From Holosporales bacterium (lineage in GTDB: Bacteria > Pseudomonadota > Alphaproteobacteria > RUG11792), in contig JAIRYU010000009.1 of NCBI GenBank assembly GCA_031267545.1, forward strand, positions 1 through 6,574: a stretch of 6,574 nt of DNA, given 5' to 3'. Both the position numbers and the translations under genes were made by a program. The notes beneath the pieces were generated by a model. That model worked only from the letters and a program-made list of their open reading frames with translations. It searched no databases and was not told the origin of the DNA. Positions 1 through 5,815 of this stretch are shown piece by piece (positions within the stretch are counted from its first letter, which is position 1; each line of letters opens with the position of its first letter).

Positions 1-233
1 TTCTTCTCCGGCGCCCTTGAAGAGCGTTCTTTCACGGGTTTCCATAGCTCTGTAATATCCGCCTATATCGTAGACCAAAGGATTTTTACCGCGTGGAATC
101 TCAGAGAATTTGCTGCGCATATCATGATGTTTCTGTGATTGCCTAGCTGCCGTCGCTTGGGCTACGCCACATATTGCAAGTAGCGTTATTCTGGGTATGA
201 GTTTGGTGATCCGATTGATCGTAAGCGTTTCAT
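1..233 (-). CDS. Partial exported protein of unknown function; 5' end apparently frameshifted
   Basis: The minus strand is open from the TAA at 249-247 down to the left edge, so the C-terminus is outside the window. The frame encodes a typical signal peptide: a basic start, then a hydrophobic core (KLIPRITLLAICGVAQATA) with an Ala-x-Ala type cleavage site, then a polar mature part (residues such as QKHHD, GKNPLVYDIGGYY, RERTLFKG). No ATG, GTG or TTG precedes the signal peptide in this frame; the first in-frame ATG is at 120-118, after the hydrophobic segment. An ATG at 233-231 (ATGAAACG) is in the neighbouring frame and stops after 15 codons. One more A in its AAA run would give MKTLTINR joined directly to the signal peptide. 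I therefore infer an export-targeted gene whose start is broken by a one-base deletion or a sequence error. I do not recognise the family. Confidence 0.5.
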
Positions 234-302
234 TTGTAAGGATGATTTACTCTCGCAGCCATCCTACAAATTCGCGTAATTTAACGTAACGTTTATGTAA
301 GC

Positions 303-331
303 TTTATGCAGCTCGCGCCAGGTTTTCTCAA
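303..331 (-). promoter_or_regulatory. Candidate sigma-70 promoter for the left-edge exported-protein gene
   Basis: On the minus strand a -35 box TTGAGA (331-326, five of six to consensus) lies 17 bases from a -10 box CATAAA (308-303, four of six). Transcription would start near 296 and leave a leader of about 60 bases. Nothing beyond spacing and box match supports it. The same TTGAGA with a 17-base spacer occurs in front of the carboxypeptidase gene. Confidence 0.3.
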
Positions 332-361
332 AAAAGAAAATCGAAGGCATGTTCTACAATT

Positions 362-383
362 TCCGGATGAATTCATATCCGGA
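362..383. repeat. Inverted repeat TCCGGAT-N8-ATCCGGA, operator-like
   Basis: The arms at 362-368 and 377-383 are perfect 7-base complements separated by GAATTCAT; the centre itself contains the palindrome ATGAATTCAT (367-376). No T-tract follows, so it does not look like a terminator. The two-fold symmetry and the location between divergent genes fit a binding site for a dimeric regulator. The Xre protein encoded next door is the obvious candidate, although the site lies about 120 bases from that gene's -10 box. Confidence 0.4.
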
Positions 384-505
384 CTGGAGGCGCCACAGAG
401 GCGATCTCCGTATGGCAACGGCGGATTCCAGTGATATACGCTCACAATAAACAACTGCTTTCATATTTGCGCATCACTTGCAAAAACAGTTTAATCGTAT
501 TAGGC

Positions 506-511
506 TATAAT
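506..511 (+). promoter_or_regulatory. -10 box TATAAT of the Xre regulator gene
   Basis: A perfect TATAAT. No good -35 box stands 16-18 bases upstream; the nearest TTGCAA (479-484) is about 21 bases away, so the promoter may depend on an activator or be weak. Transcription would begin near 518, just ahead of the ribosome binding site at 526-531. This argues that translation starts close to 536-541 and not much further downstream. Confidence 0.5.
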
Positions 512-525
512 TAAGCGGGGTGTTC

Positions 526-531
526 AGGAGG
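526..531 (+). promoter_or_regulatory. Perfect Shine-Dalgarno AGGAGG that points to a non-canonical start
   Basis: AGGAGG is followed 7 bases later by ATT at 539 and 4 bases later by ATA at 536, both in frame with the Xre regulator. The first ATG downstream (550-552) is in another frame and stops at its third codon. The only usual start codon in the regulator frame is TTG at 596, 64 bases downstream and too far to use this site. Confidence 0.6.
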
Positions 532-538
532 TTTAATA

Positions 539-919
539 ATTAAATACACATGGACTGAACCAAGCGATTCCTCAGAGATTCGCAATATTGGAAGTTTGAT
601 AAGGGCAAGGCGCAAAGACCTCAAGATAACGCAGAAACAGCTCGCCGGGTTTATGGGATGCACATTCCAACAAATTCAAAAATACGAATGTGGACGCTCA
701 AATCTTTCCGTACAAGCCTTCATAAAAGTGTGCGCATATCTGCGCACCAACCCGAATTATTTTTTCAGCAGATTGTTGCTATCGGAAAGCGGAAGCGATA
801 TCGCCGTTGATAACGATGCCGAGGCAAGGCTGCTTAGGATTTTCAGATCCATAGGAGATGAAAAAGTTAAAGCTCGAATCGTGGAGCTTGTTGAGGCTGT
901 CGTATGCAGCGCTTCATGA
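539..919 (+). CDS. Xre-family helix-turn-helix transcriptional regulator, start codon non-canonical or damaged
   Basis: A small DNA-binding regulator: 107 residues from TTG at 596, or 126 if translation begins at ATT 539. In the longer numbering the helix-turn-helix spans about residues 31-58, with TQKQLAGFMG as the first helix and CTFQQIQKYECG as the recognition helix. The fQQiQKYE signature is typical of alphaproteobacterial Xre proteins. A C-terminal amphipathic segment follows (EARLLRIF to IVELVEAV, about 95-121). The TTG start would cut into the helix that opens the domain (IGSLIRARRKDLK). The frame stays open upstream to 515 and the AGGAGG at 526-531 fits ATT 539. Alternatively, losing one G from ATGG at 550-553 would give MTEPSDSSEIRNIG joined in frame. 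Small Xre proteins of this size (EcxR, ApxR) regulate outer-membrane and secretion genes in Anaplasmataceae; equivalence is not shown here. Confidence 0.8.
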   Translation: MKYTWTEPSDSSEIRNIGSLIRARRKDLKITQKQLAGFMGCTFQQIQKYECGRSNLSVQAFIKVCAYLRTNPNYFFSRLLLSESGSDIAVDNDAEARLLRIFRSIGDEKVKARIVELVEAVVCSAS

Positions 920-952
920 TTTAGTGAACTTCTTTCGGAACTCTTCAGAATC

Positions 953-970
953 GGCTTTTGCAAAAGCGCC
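953..970. terminator. Weak hairpin between convergent genes, possible bidirectional terminator
   Basis: GCTTTTGCAAAAGC (954-967) is a perfect palindrome, and the flanking GG and CC could extend it with a bulge. It lies between the regulator stop (919) and the carboxypeptidase stop (1031), where convergent transcripts meet. The T-tract is poor on both sides (TCTTT on the plus strand), so activity is doubtful. Confidence 0.25.
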
Positions 971-1030
971 TCTTTACTACAACTTGAATTAACGGCGGCA
1001 AATTTCAGACGCAGGAGGTAAACATTGGGT

Positions 1031-2251
1031 CTAGTTACAAATTTCGAACTCGCTCTCTGCTAGGATCGCTTCATCGGCGTACAACGTATCAAGATCTTCA
1101 GGTAATTTCACCGCAGGTACAGATACTTCGTCATCTTGACAAATTACCTCGTCTGCTCCGTCTCGACGGGATACGTCATCGTTATTACTATGCGGAGTAG
1201 ATTTCTTTGCAGGAGGCATTACCGGAACGAATTGTACTGGCTGTTGCGACGATTTAGGATTAGTTAATCTCTGGTCATTTTGCGAATTAGACGGGGCAAT
1301 CATTTGGCTGTATAGCGATTCGTTCCGCTGCTGTAGAGTAACACTATCTTTATGCGCATGATTCTGACCCGGACCGAGGCTTGCGGTTTTCAGCCATTTA
1401 TGTAGTAGTTGTGATACGTACAGATCTCGCGATTTTTGAGAATCCCAGCCGGTTACAACTATAAATATGCGTAGGCCGTTTACTGGATTATGCGCCGTTA
1501 CGTAAATATTAAAGCCAGATTGTCGTATGTATCCGGTCTTTGCCCCATCAACCGCGTCACACCAATGTAAAATTTTGCAGTGTGTCTGATATATGGCGCC
1601 TCCGAATCTAAATGTTTTCATAGACAAGAACGGACGATACTGCGGGAAATCCTTGTACAGCGCCATACCAAGTTTTGCAATATCCATCGCAGTGGTAAAT
1701 TGACCGACGTCAAATAAACCAGACGGATTTTTGAAGTTGGTATTCCTCATACCTATACGGTCCTTCAGCTGGTTCATCAGTACGCAAAAATTTTGAACGC
1801 TACCTGCAATACCTTCTGCGACAACCACCGCTACATCATTCGCGGACTTCACGGCTATGGCGCGTATACAGTCTAGCACCGATATTGCGCTTTCAGGCGC
1901 AAGACCTAGTTTTGACGGGGCCTGAGCCGACGCGTTACGCGATACTTTGAATTTGGTATTGAACGTTACGCGCCCATTTTTGAGCGATTGAAACAATATG
2001 TATAGCGTCGCAAGTTTAGTTAGAGACGCCGGGTATACCCTATTTCCCGCGGATGCTGAAAATAGAGCGTGCGATTCACTAGTCATTACAACGGCAGTTT
2101 TTAAAGCCACACGTCCATTAGACTGGTTTTTTTTCTTCGCAGCAACGCCGCGCGGCTTGATGACCTTGTCCAGAGGAAACTTAAGAGACGCTCCATTTGA
2201 GGATAAGAGAGATATTAGAATGAAAGAGAAACACCGCCTGATAAATGACAT
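1031..2251 (-). CDS. dacF: D-alanyl-D-alanine carboxypeptidase, S11 family (DacA/DacF type)
   Basis: A 406-residue penicillin-binding protein of the low-molecular-mass class. It removes the terminal D-Ala from peptidoglycan stem peptides in the periplasm. All three active-site motifs are present: SLTK at 76-79 (nucleophile Ser76, Lys79), SAN at 136-138 and KTG at 238-240. A signal peptide occupies about residues 1-21 (FSFILISLLSSNGAS core). The catalytic domain ends near 288. The usual PBP5 beta-rich C-terminal domain is not recognisable. Instead there is a Gln/Asn/Ser/Pro-rich stretch (about 296-360) and then a strongly acidic tail (about 363-403) with no obvious amphipathic membrane anchor. 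The ATG at 2251 has only a weak ribosome binding site but places the signal peptide correctly. The symbol dacF is by family resemblance; dacA is equally possible. The gene converges with the Xre regulator. Confidence 0.88.
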   Translation of the reverse strand: MSFIRRCFSFILISLLSSNGASLKFPLDKVIKPRGVAAKKKNQSNGRVALKTAVVMTSESHALFSASAGNRVYPASLTKLATLYILFQSLKNGRVTFNTKFKVSRNASAQAPSKLGLAPESAISVLDCIRAIAVKSANDVAVVVAEGIAGSVQNFCVLMNQLKDRIGMRNTNFKNPSGLFDVGQFTTAMDIAKLGMALYKDFPQYRPFLSMKTFRFGGAIYQTHCKILHWCDAVDGAKTGYIRQSGFNIYVTAHNPVNGLRIFIVVTGWDSQKSRDLYVSQLLHKWLKTASLGPGQNHAHKDSVTLQQRNESLYSQMIAPSNSQNDQRLTNPKSSQQPVQFVPVMPPAKKSTPHSNNDDVSRRDGADEVICQDDEVSVPAVKLPEDLDTLYADEAILAESEFEICN

Positions 2252-2286
2252 AATCTGCAGAAACTATTTCGCTTACCATCCCCGAA

Positions 2287-2305
2287 ACAATACTCGAAAT
2301 ATTGT
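2287..2305. repeat. Inverted repeat ACAATA-N7-TATTGT upstream of the carboxypeptidase gene
   Basis: Perfect 6-base arms (2287-2292 and 2300-2305), extended by a wobble pair and an A-T pair outside. It is 36-54 bases upstream of the carboxypeptidase ATG and would lie in the leader if the promoter at 2344-2372 is used. It could be an operator or a leader hairpin; AT-rich arms of this length are not strong evidence. Confidence 0.25.
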
Positions 2306-2343
2306 CTTACGTTGGAAGCTACAATTAGTAATTACATATGTTC

Positions 2344-2372
2344 ATGCTAGCAACAATCTCGCCTTATCTCAA
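2344..2372 (-). promoter_or_regulatory. dacF: Candidate sigma-70 promoter for the carboxypeptidase gene
   Basis: On the minus strand TTGAGA (2372-2367) and TAGCAT (2349-2344) are separated by exactly 17 bases. The -35 matches consensus at five of six positions and the -10 at four. The start would be near 2337, giving a leader of about 85 bases. Confidence 0.3.
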
Positions 2373-2592
2373 CCAGATGCAATAATCCTCCAAGCGCCCC
2401 AACGTAGAAATATTTACAATCAAGCCGCTGCCTATAATGAACTTTGTCAAATAAAAGCGTCTCTGACTCTCTCGACTAGCCTTGCTATATTTGATTAGAT
2501 GTTCCGAGTTACAGAGCAAACAATTTTTTTCATATGTAAACATCCTTGAAAGATATACTCGCGCCATTTGACAAGCAGGTGGGATTTTTGCT

Positions 2593-2613
2593 AAAAGTGG
2601 CGGCGCTGCGCCG
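2593..2613 (-). terminator. Candidate intrinsic terminator after the 209-residue exported-protein gene
   Basis: Reading the minus strand, CGGCG-CAG-CGCCG (2613-2601) forms a GC-only 5-base stem with a 3-base loop. It is followed after four bases by TTTT, 64 bases past the stop codon. The short T-tract is offset, so this is a moderate candidate. A TTTT also follows the hairpin on the plus strand. Confidence 0.35.
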
Positions 2614-2676
2614 TGTTTTCGTGGCGAAGTATATATGGCAATCAGGCGGGTTGAGTATAATTCTGAACAGAGATGC

Positions 2677-3306
2677 CTATTGCCGTGGCATCTCCCCATA
2701 GTTCACGAGCCATTCTAGCGCATTCCATAACTCTTCATTTATGTCTGCTCCTTCGTTGATATGCATAAACAAAAACGTGGCGTCGTCATACCTACCGGTT
2801 GCAGCAGCGTATATATAAGCTTTGATTAAGAGTTTTTGCGGAAGAATCCCGTGACGCGCCATACCTACCATCAGTCCTGTATTTGTATGCGCCCCTGGAA
2901 TCCAGCGCAGCTCCGTGGTTGTCGCGTCAATTTGACGGAGTATATCGGCTAGCCTATGCGTTTCCCACGCAGACATTTTATTGGCGAGATCTAACAATCT
3001 ATGCGTTAATTCACCAACCCCACGCTTCGCTTCGTTCAAATCCACCCGCGGCGTTATTCGCCGGGGTGATTTTGTAGCCCCCGGCGCCCCAAGCATCTTT
3101 CTACACAACGCTTCATTGCTTGGAGATATTGGCGGAACAACATCTAATTGCCACACGCTTCCGTTTTCCCCGTACATCTCGGCAAATTGTTGTACCAACA
3201 ATTTGCGATCTTTCTCCGTTTCAGTCTCTGCTCCAATTACACACATGTTCATCAAGTTGCCACACAACAATACCACGCGCATTGCGCCCACAATAATCTT
3301 AGACAT
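2677..3306 (-). CDS. Exported protein of unknown function with ankyrin-like C-terminus
   Basis: 209 residues. The N-terminus is a clear signal peptide: a hydrophobic core at about 6-25 and likely cleavage after Gly-Ala at 25-26, before ETETEKD. The mature protein is mostly helical and polar. It has a basic, proline-containing linker near 75-88 and a segment at about 161-205 resembling a degenerate ankyrin or similar helix-turn-helix repeat (AYIYAAATGRYDDATFLF, then NEGADIN, then WNALEWLVNYG). One ankyrin-like unit alone is not enough to assign the fold. I do not recognise the family. The ATG at 3306 has GGAGA 12 bases upstream and a TATAAT 40 bases upstream, and the gene sits behind the valS terminator, so it is probably transcribed separately. 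A periplasmic or secreted location is inferred from the signal peptide; a host-directed role would be speculation. A perfect 25-base hairpin lies in the coding sequence (3182-3206). Confidence 0.75.
   Translation of the reverse strand: MSKIIVGAMRVVLLCGNLMNMCVIGAETETEKDRKLLVQQFAEMYGENGSVWQLDVVPPISPSNEALCRKMLGAPGATKSPRRITPRVDLNEAKRGVGELTHRLLDLANKMSAWETHRLADILRQIDATTTELRWIPGAHTNTGLMVGMARHGILPQKLLIKAYIYAAATGRYDDATFLFMHINEGADINEELWNALEWLVNYGEMPRQ
3182..3206. repeat. Perfect inverted repeat, 11-base arms with 3-base loop, inside a coding region
   Basis: Arms GCAAATTGTTG (3182-3192) and CAACAATTTGC (3196-3206) are exact reverse complements around TAC. It lies at coding nucleotides 101-125 of the 209-residue exported-protein gene and encodes the segment around residues 34-42 (RKLLVQQFA). 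It is the longest perfect short-loop palindrome I noticed in the window. No T-tract follows on either strand. Confidence 0.7.
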
Positions 3307-3345
3307 TTTACTTGTTATCTCCGATTAAAACACACCATATCCACA

Positions 3346-3351
3346 ATTATA
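3346..3351 (-). promoter_or_regulatory. -10 box TATAAT of the 209-residue exported-protein gene
   Basis: A perfect TATAAT on the minus strand, 39 bases upstream of the ATG at 3306 and just downstream of the valS terminator. The -35 region is weak: TTGCCG stands 20 bases upstream, which is longer than usual. Confidence 0.4.
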
Positions 3352-3379
3352 CTAATACAAACGTAAGCGGACGGCAAGT

Positions 3380-3404
3380 AAAAACGGCAACCTACAAATG
3401 CCGT
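3380..3404 (-). terminator. Intrinsic terminator of the rpsU-valS operon
   Basis: On the minus strand ACGGCA (3404-3399) and TGCCGT (3389-3384) form a 6-base stem with a 9-base loop, followed directly by a run of T (3384-3380). It lies 64 bases past the valS stop and before the promoter of the next gene. A second copy of the 3' arm (ACGGCAA on the plus strand at 3371-3377 and 3384-3390) could pair as an alternative stem. Confidence 0.6.
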
Positions 3405-3467
3405 CTTCAGTATCTTTTCTTCAGAAAATACCCAACTATTATCTCTGCTGCTTCGAAAAGTGGCCCA

Positions 3468-5777
3468 TTACGCAATACGCGTCGCCACCAAATTTAATTC
3501 TCCTGGCCAGCTGCGCTGTCTTTCGAGAAGGGCAAGATATTCGCCATCAACATCTCCGTTAGACTGTCGCGCCGATCTCACTTGATGCAACAGTTCGATG
3601 AATTGATCTACTTCCTCTTCGTCTTTCTCAGAGATAGAAACACGCAGTACGCTTACGTCTGGGCCAAGCATGAGCAGCGAGTCGCAAACTCCAAGAGACC
3701 GCGCTAGGCGATCTGTAACAAACGGAATAAACGGATGAGAAATTCTCAAAAATTCCACAAACACTTTGCCGGCAATAATTTTCGCGCGCTCATCTTCGTG
3801 AAGCTTCATCGCCTCTATAAAGAAATCGCAGAAGGTATCCCTCAGGAAAGACTGGATATTCCGAGTAGCGTAATCGAACCTATACTCGCGTATGTTCTGG
3901 TCTATGTTTTGTTGAAATTTTCGTAGTTTCGCAATTAGCCAGTTGTTGATCTTTCCAGTCACAGTCTCCGGTAGCTCGCTGCAGAATTGGGTCTCCTTGA
4001 ATTGCAGGAACCTGGCTGCGTTCCATATCTTTGTTATGAAGTTCCTGCTGATTTTAACGTTGTCCTTGCCGAGCTTAATATCCCTACCTGGAACCGACAT
4101 AAAGGCCAACGTAAATCTCAATGCGTCAGCGCCGAATTCATCCATAAGATCCTGCGGGTCTACCACGTTCCCCTTGGACTTCGACATCTTCTGGCCGCTG
4201 CTATCCCGAATTAGAGCGTGGATATAAACGTCTCTAAACGGTACTTTCTTCATGAAGCGCAGGCTCATCATAGCCATCCTTGCGACCCAGAAGAAGATAA
4301 TATCGAAGCCGGTAACCAATACCGATGTTGGATAGCGCGTCCTAAGCGCAGGAGCGTCATCATCTGGCCAGCCAAGAGTTACAAACGGCCACAGAGCAGA
4401 TGAGAACCATGTATCTAATACGTCTGGGTCTCTAGTCAGTTGATCTTTCGAGATACCGCGTTCCTCCGCTCGCGCGATTGCCGTAGCCTCGTCCTCCTCC
4501 ACAAAAATACTTCCGTCTGATCCGTACCAAGCCGGGATCTGATGTCCCCACACTATCTGCCTTGACACGCACCATGGCTCGATATTTCGCATCCACTCTA
4601 AGTACGTATTTACCCACTTTTCTGGATGGAATTTCATCTCTCCCCGCTCAACGGCTTCTACCGCCGCCTTTGCCAAGGCTTTCGCATCTACAAACCACTG
4701 ATCCGTTAAAAGAGGCTCGATTACCGTTCCGGACCTATCGCCGTATGGTAGCGTATGCGTTATCTTCTCCTCGCGTACTACAGCGCCGTCTTCAGCCAAT
4801 TTGCTCAGGAGTAACTTCCTCGCCTTTTTAACGTATATCCCCTGCAAAAATTCAGGAACATTCTTGAACGTCATGTGTCCGCTCTTGTCGATAACTGAAA
4901 TAACGTCAAGCCCATGTCGTTTCCCGATTGCGAAATCGTTATAGTCGTGCGCTGGAGTTACCTTGAGGCAGCCAGTGCCTTTTTCAATATCGATATATTT
5001 GTCCGTTATTACGGGAACCGTTCTGTTGGCGTATGGTATCAGCGCATTCCTCCCGATGAGATGCGTATACCGACCATCCTCTGGATGAACCGCCACTGCG
5101 GCATCTCCAAACATTGTCTCTGGCCTGGTAGTAGCTATGGTAACGTACTCGTCAGAGTCTACTATTTTGTATTTTATATGCCACAGCGTCCCCTCTTCCT
5201 CTTCGTTCCTTATTTCAAGATCCGATATCGCTGTCATGAGTTTCGTGTCCCAATTTACCAGTCTTTTATCCCTAAATATTAATCCCTCTTTGTACAAAGC
5301 AACGAATGCCTTGATAACGGCTGCGCAGAACTCTTTATCCATTGTAAATCTCGATAGATCCCATGGAGCAGAACATCCAAGCGATTTCTGTTGCTCTACT
5401 ATCCTATTGCCAGATTTATCTTTCCACTCCCAGATTTTATGTATCAGCTCCTCTCTTGTAATTGCGCTTATATCGACCCCGCTTGCCTCAAGTTCTTTAG
5501 TTACGACCATCTGCGTCGCTATGCCGGCATGATCGACCCCGGATTGCCATAGCGCGTCGTATCCATGCTGCCTGTGATACCTAATTAGTATGTCCTGAAT
5601 CGTGTATGTTAGAGCGTGCCCTACGTGTAGGCTTCCGGTTACGTTCGGAGGAGGCATAAGAATCGAGTAAGTCTCCCCGCCGGTATTGTTTGGCGCAAAC
5701 ATCGGCTCGGTGCTGCTGTAGATTTGTTGCTCAAATTGTTTCGGATTGTACGTTTTATCCAACTGCTCCGCTGTCAC
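3468..5777 (-). CDS. valS: Valyl-tRNA synthetase (EC 6.1.1.9), lacking the usual C-terminal coiled coil
   Basis: Cytoplasmic class I synthetase that charges tRNA-Val with valine; 769 residues. Order of parts: catalytic N-terminal segment with PPPNVTGSLHVGH (HIGH motif, His51 to His54) and the ValRS-type GVDHAGIATQ at 80-89; CP1 editing domain around 190-345 with TTRPETMFGD (216-225) and the conserved PAHDYNDF (275-282); WGHQIPAWYG (410-419) and DTWFSSALWP (455-464); KMSKS at 530-534 followed by GN; helical anticodon-binding domain about 575-735. The protein ends soon after the segment QVRSARQ (732-738). The C-terminal tRNA-binding coiled coil, which brings typical bacterial ValRS to roughly 850-950 residues, is absent. 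Translation starts at GTG 5777, as the frame has no ATG before it and a TAA at 5798-5796. It is cotranscribed with rpsU, 33 bases upstream. The PPPNVTG form is the bacterial type. Confidence 0.96.
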   Translation of the reverse strand: MTAEQLDKTYNPKQFEQQIYSSTEPMFAPNNTGGETYSILMPPPNVTGSLHVGHALTYTIQDILIRYHRQHGYDALWQSGVDHAGIATQMVVTKELEASGVDISAITREELIHKIWEWKDKSGNRIVEQQKSLGCSAPWDLSRFTMDKEFCAAVIKAFVALYKEGLIFRDKRLVNWDTKLMTAISDLEIRNEEEEGTLWHIKYKIVDSDEYVTIATTRPETMFGDAAVAVHPEDGRYTHLIGRNALIPYANRTVPVITDKYIDIEKGTGCLKVTPAHDYNDFAIGKRHGLDVISVIDKSGHMTFKNVPEFLQGIYVKKARKLLLSKLAEDGAVVREEKITHTLPYGDRSGTVIEPLLTDQWFVDAKALAKAAVEAVERGEMKFHPEKWVNTYLEWMRNIEPWCVSRQIVWGHQIPAWYGSDGSIFVEEDEATAIARAEERGISKDQLTRDPDVLDTWFSSALWPFVTLGWPDDDAPALRTRYPTSVLVTGFDIIFFWVARMAMMSLRFMKKVPFRDVYIHALIRDSSGQKMSKSKGNVVDPQDLMDEFGADALRFTLAFMSVPGRDIKLGKDNVKISRNFITKIWNAARFLQFKETQFCSELPETVTGKINNWLIAKLRKFQQNIDQNIREYRFDYATRNIQSFLRDTFCDFFIEAMKLHEDERAKIIAGKVFVEFLRISHPFIPFVTDRLARSLGVCDSLLMLGPDVSVLRVSISEKDEEEVDQFIELLHQVRSARQSNGDVDGEYLALLERQRSWPGELNLVATRIA

Positions 5778-5791
5778 TGTCCTACTGTCCT
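5776..5791 (-). promoter_or_regulatory. valS: Tandemly duplicated Shine-Dalgarno at the valS start
   Basis: On the minus strand the 8-base unit AGGACAGT occurs twice in perfect tandem, and the second copy runs into the GTG start. The first AGGA (5791-5788) stands 10 bases from GTG, a usable spacing; the second (5783-5780) stands 2 bases away, too close. The upstream copy therefore decides the start. Confidence 0.55.
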
Positions 5792-5809
5792 TAACTTAGG
5801 GACGCTGAA

Positions 5810-5815
5810 ATTATA
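5810..5815 (-). promoter_or_regulatory. valS: Possible internal -10 box (TATAAT) ahead of valS
   Basis: A perfect TATAAT on the minus strand overlaps the last codons of rpsU, about 32 bases upstream of the valS GTG. No good -35 box is present. It may give valS a second transcript or may be chance. Confidence 0.2.

Larger units (their letters stand above)
234..505. other. Divergent intergenic region
   Basis: This stretch separates the left-edge minus-strand gene from the plus-strand regulator. I see no credible protein or RNA gene in it. It holds the candidate minus-strand promoter at 303-331, the dyad at 362-383, and an AT-rich segment leading into the -10 box of the regulator at 506-511. 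A divergent promoter region beside a small DNA-binding protein gene is a usual place for autoregulation, but that is inference from layout. Confidence 0.6.
2252..2676. other. Intergenic region of 425 bases without a supported gene
   Basis: Open frames exist here on both strands, but their translations look like chance sequence and none has a ribosome binding site. The region contains the candidate carboxypeptidase promoter (2344-2372), the dyad at 2287-2305 and the GC-rich hairpin at 2601-2613. The frame of the upstream 209-residue gene stays open for 48 codons beyond its TAG (2676 to 2533), which I treat as chance. Confidence 0.55.

Noticed and set aside
757..963. Minus-strand open frame of 68 codons over the Xre regulator
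   Set aside because: It is a Ser/Leu-rich shadow antisense to the conserved helix-turn-helix gene.
1998..2498. Plus-strand open frame of 166 codons overlapping the 5' part of the carboxypeptidase gene
   Set aside because: It lies antisense to the signal peptide and SLTK region of a clear gene, its own translation has no family features, and it has no ribosome binding site.
2533..2676. 48 open codons in frame after the TAG of the 209-residue protein, as possible readthrough or a truncated C-terminus
   Set aside because: An opening of this length is common by chance in AT-balanced DNA, the extension crosses the hairpin at 2601-2613, and the composition is not convincing.
2364..2699. Minus-strand open frame of 111 codons between the exported-protein gene and the carboxypeptidase
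   Set aside because: It starts inside the C-terminus of the 209-residue gene in another frame, has no ribosome binding site, and its sequence reads like translated intergenic DNA.
4914..5532. Plus-strand open frames of 122 and 131 codons within valS
   Set aside because: Both are antisense to the well-conserved catalytic and editing domains of valS and show no motifs or start signals.
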